Assembly: GCA_902554995.1 (NCBI GenBank)
Contig: CACDQT010000001.1
Coordinates: 1-64,000, forward strand
Direction: 5' to 3'
DNA: 64,000 nt
Origin: an uncultured Pelagibacteraceae bacterium
Lineage (GTDB): Bacteria > Pseudomonadota > Alphaproteobacteria > Pelagibacterales > Pelagibacteraceae
The notes beneath the pieces were generated by a model. It was not told where the DNA came from, made no database searches, and worked only from the letters and a program-made list of their open reading frames with translations. This document shows, piece by piece, positions 62,860-64,000 of this stretch. Position numbers and translations under genes: made by a program. The first letter of the stretch is position 1, and the number at the start of each line of letters is the position of its first letter.

Positions 62860-63802
62860 TAGATTTCAGACCAAACTTGATAATTTTTTCAATTTCAGAC
62901 TGCGCTAATCTTTTTGCATTTTCAGAAGATACTATTTCTTTAAGTGGTTTTTTTAAAAGATTATTAAAATCGATTACAAAATATTTTCTATTCTTAATTT
63001 TCATCTCTTTGGCATATTTTAACTCGTCCTCACCAATTAGATATTCATCTTGTCGATCACCTTTTCTAGATTGAATTATTTTATATTTACCGCCAAATTT
63101 TTTTGTCCAGACTTTTAAGAAATCGATCATTTTTGCAGATTTCATTTCGGCTGAGAGAATTTTTCCATTTAATTTATTTTTAAGTTTTAGAGCTTGATCA
63201 ATTAAACTTACAGCTTCATTGACTGAGAAGAAAAATCGTCTCATGTAAGGACCAGTGGTAAGTATAGTCTTATTTTTTTTATACATTTGTTTCCAAATTG
63301 GTAGAACAGATCCAGTAGACCATGTTACATTACCATACCTCACACAAATAAATTTAGTTTTACTATAAGATTTTATTGATGAAAAAAGTCTTTCCATACA
63401 AGATTTACTTAAACCATAAATATTTTTGATTGGTGGTGATGCTTTGTCAGTTGAGACACCTATAACCGTTGGAACTTTCTTGTTTATACAGGCTCGAACA
63501 ATATTAGTAGATCCAAGTATATTTATATCAATACATTCAAATGGAAATTTTTCTGATAAGTCAACAAATTTTGTAGCCGCAGCATGAATTACGATATCAG
63601 GTTTAGTATAATTTAAACAATCATGTATAGACTCAATATTAGAAACATCTAAAGGTACTACTTCACAATTCGTTAAATTCTTTACCAGGAAATTTTGTTT
63701 ATTATTACGAGCACCAAGAAAAACTTTATACTTTTTCTTATAAAAATTAGCTAAATTTCTTCCTAGATAACCAGTACCACCCGTTATAAGAATTTTTTTC
63801 AT
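62849..63802 (-). CDS. NAD-dependent epimerase/dehydratase (PseB/CapD-like)
   Basis: The 317-residue extended SDR begins KKILITGGTGYLGRNLANF (NAD-binding), has HAAATKFVDLSEKFPFECI (~75-93), then SVSTDKASPPIKNIYGLSK (~115-133, with Lys and the YxxxK motif Y-G-L-S-K), and RYGNVTWSTGSVLPIW (~152-167). That combination is the one of UDP-HexNAc 4,6-dehydratases and related enzymes (PseB, FlaA1, CapD) that make deoxy sugars for surface glycans. It precedes the nucleotidyltransferase gene. Exact activity is unknown. Confidence 0.85.
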   Translation of the reverse strand: MKKILITGGTGYLGRNLANFYKKKYKVFLGARNNKQNFLVKNLTNCEVVPLDVSNIESIHDCLNYTKPDIVIHAAATKFVDLSEKFPFECIDINILGSTNIVRACINKKVPTVIGVSTDKASPPIKNIYGLSKSCMERLFSSIKSYSKTKFICVRYGNVTWSTGSVLPIWKQMYKKNKTILTTGPYMRRFFFSVNEAVSLIDQALKLKNKLNGKILSAEMKSAKMIDFLKVWTKKFGGKYKIIQSRKGDRQDEYLIGEDELKYAKEMKIKNRKYFVIDFNNLLKKPLKEIVSSENAKRLAQSEIEKIIKFGLKSNDL

Positions 63803-63843
63803 TATTAAATGTTATAAATTTGTTTATAATTTTAATCTAAATA

Positions 63844-64000
63844 ATGTCTATATCTATTCATATACCTTTTTACAATCCAAATCCCGAAAAAAAAGAGGGA
63901 CAAAGAAATTTACGACGATTTGATTATTTAAAAGAAAATATTGAAAACTTAAAAACACTTTCAATTATAAATGATATTTTTGTGCATACGCACAATGAGT
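63844..64000 (+). CDS. 5' end of an unidentified gene (runs off window end)
   Basis: An ATG at 63844 opens a frame that is still open at base 64000: MSISIHIPFYNPNPEKKEGQ, then RNLRRFDYLKENIENLKTL and IFVHTHNE. The short SISIHIPFYN start, a beta-strand followed by a helix, resembles glycosyltransferase-like proteins, and the neighbours are glycan genes, but 52 residues are too few to name it. It is divergent from the PseB/CapD-like gene by 41 bases. Confidence 0.6.
   Translation, partial: MSISIHIPFYNPNPEKKEGQRNLRRFDYLKENIENLKTLSIINDIFVHTHNE

Noticed and set aside
62179-64000. SAR11 hypervariable region 2 (between 23S and 5S rRNA)
   Set aside because: No rRNA is in the window, so the glycan genes cannot be placed in that region from this sequence.

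Overview
The window looks like a chromosome segment of a SAR11 (Pelagibacterales) alphaproteobacterium. The DNA is very AT-rich, lysine codons are mostly AAA, and genes are packed almost without spacers; no gene-free stretch reaches 150 bases. Many neighbours overlap by 4-14 bases, and convergent genes often overlap at their stop codons. The gene set also fits: iscR-suf operon, a thiV-type transporter under a TPP riboswitch, an NDUFA12-like protein, and tripartite tricarboxylate and sugar ABC uptake systems. I saw no rRNA, tRNA, insertion sequence, phage gene or CRISPR array. Names come from recognising motifs and gene order by eye; no database was searched.

1-35.1 kb is mostly core. It holds lptF-lptG-lptD (LPS export), pepA-ndk, purM-purN facing a DUF2066 gene-hda-aspS run, an isolated ribonucleotide-reductase-like C-terminal domain, an NDUFA12-like gene, and aroQ-accB-accC. 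These are followed by thiS-thiG, an RNase E/G lacking the zinc-link cysteines, and mrcA-prfB-AsmA-like. The prfB gene carries the classical +1 programmed frameshift and must be read as a join. Next come tyrS, anmK, a hydrolase, then iscR-sufBCDSU-sufT-sufA behind a near-consensus IscR box. A 56-residue ORF with a consensus promoter directly abutting its ATG follows, then glnA, a YbaK deacylase and a DMT-family permease.

35.2-57.5 kb is a catabolic block. An ExaC-like aldehyde dehydrogenase with a DUF779 partner leads to a thioesterase and a GYD protein. Then come a sugar/polyol ABC system (frcBCA type) and inositol genes (iolG, iolE, iolD, a second Gfo/Idh dehydrogenase, a ROK kinase). A minus-strand operon encodes an aldehyde dehydrogenase, an HpcH/HpaI aldolase, a 2-hydroxyacid dehydrogenase and a pilin-like protein. 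Last is a divergent pair of operons: rhamnonate-dehydratase-like enolase plus PdxA2 on one side, and tctC-tctB-tctA-SDR-FAH hydrolase on the other. Together the second pair can be read as uptake of an acid sugar followed by dehydration, oxidation and hydrolysis to two three-carbon acids. Both binding-protein genes (frcB, tctC) are followed by a strong intrinsic terminator before the membrane-component genes; the second terminator lies inside the tctB coding sequence.

57.5-64 kb holds ccdA, an azoreductase-like flavoprotein, thiV behind a minimal TPP riboswitch whose closing helix contains the ribosome binding site, a YadG/YadH-like ABC exporter, and the edge of what may be a surface-glycan locus (nucleotidyltransferase, SDR dehydratase/epimerase, and a truncated gene of unknown function).
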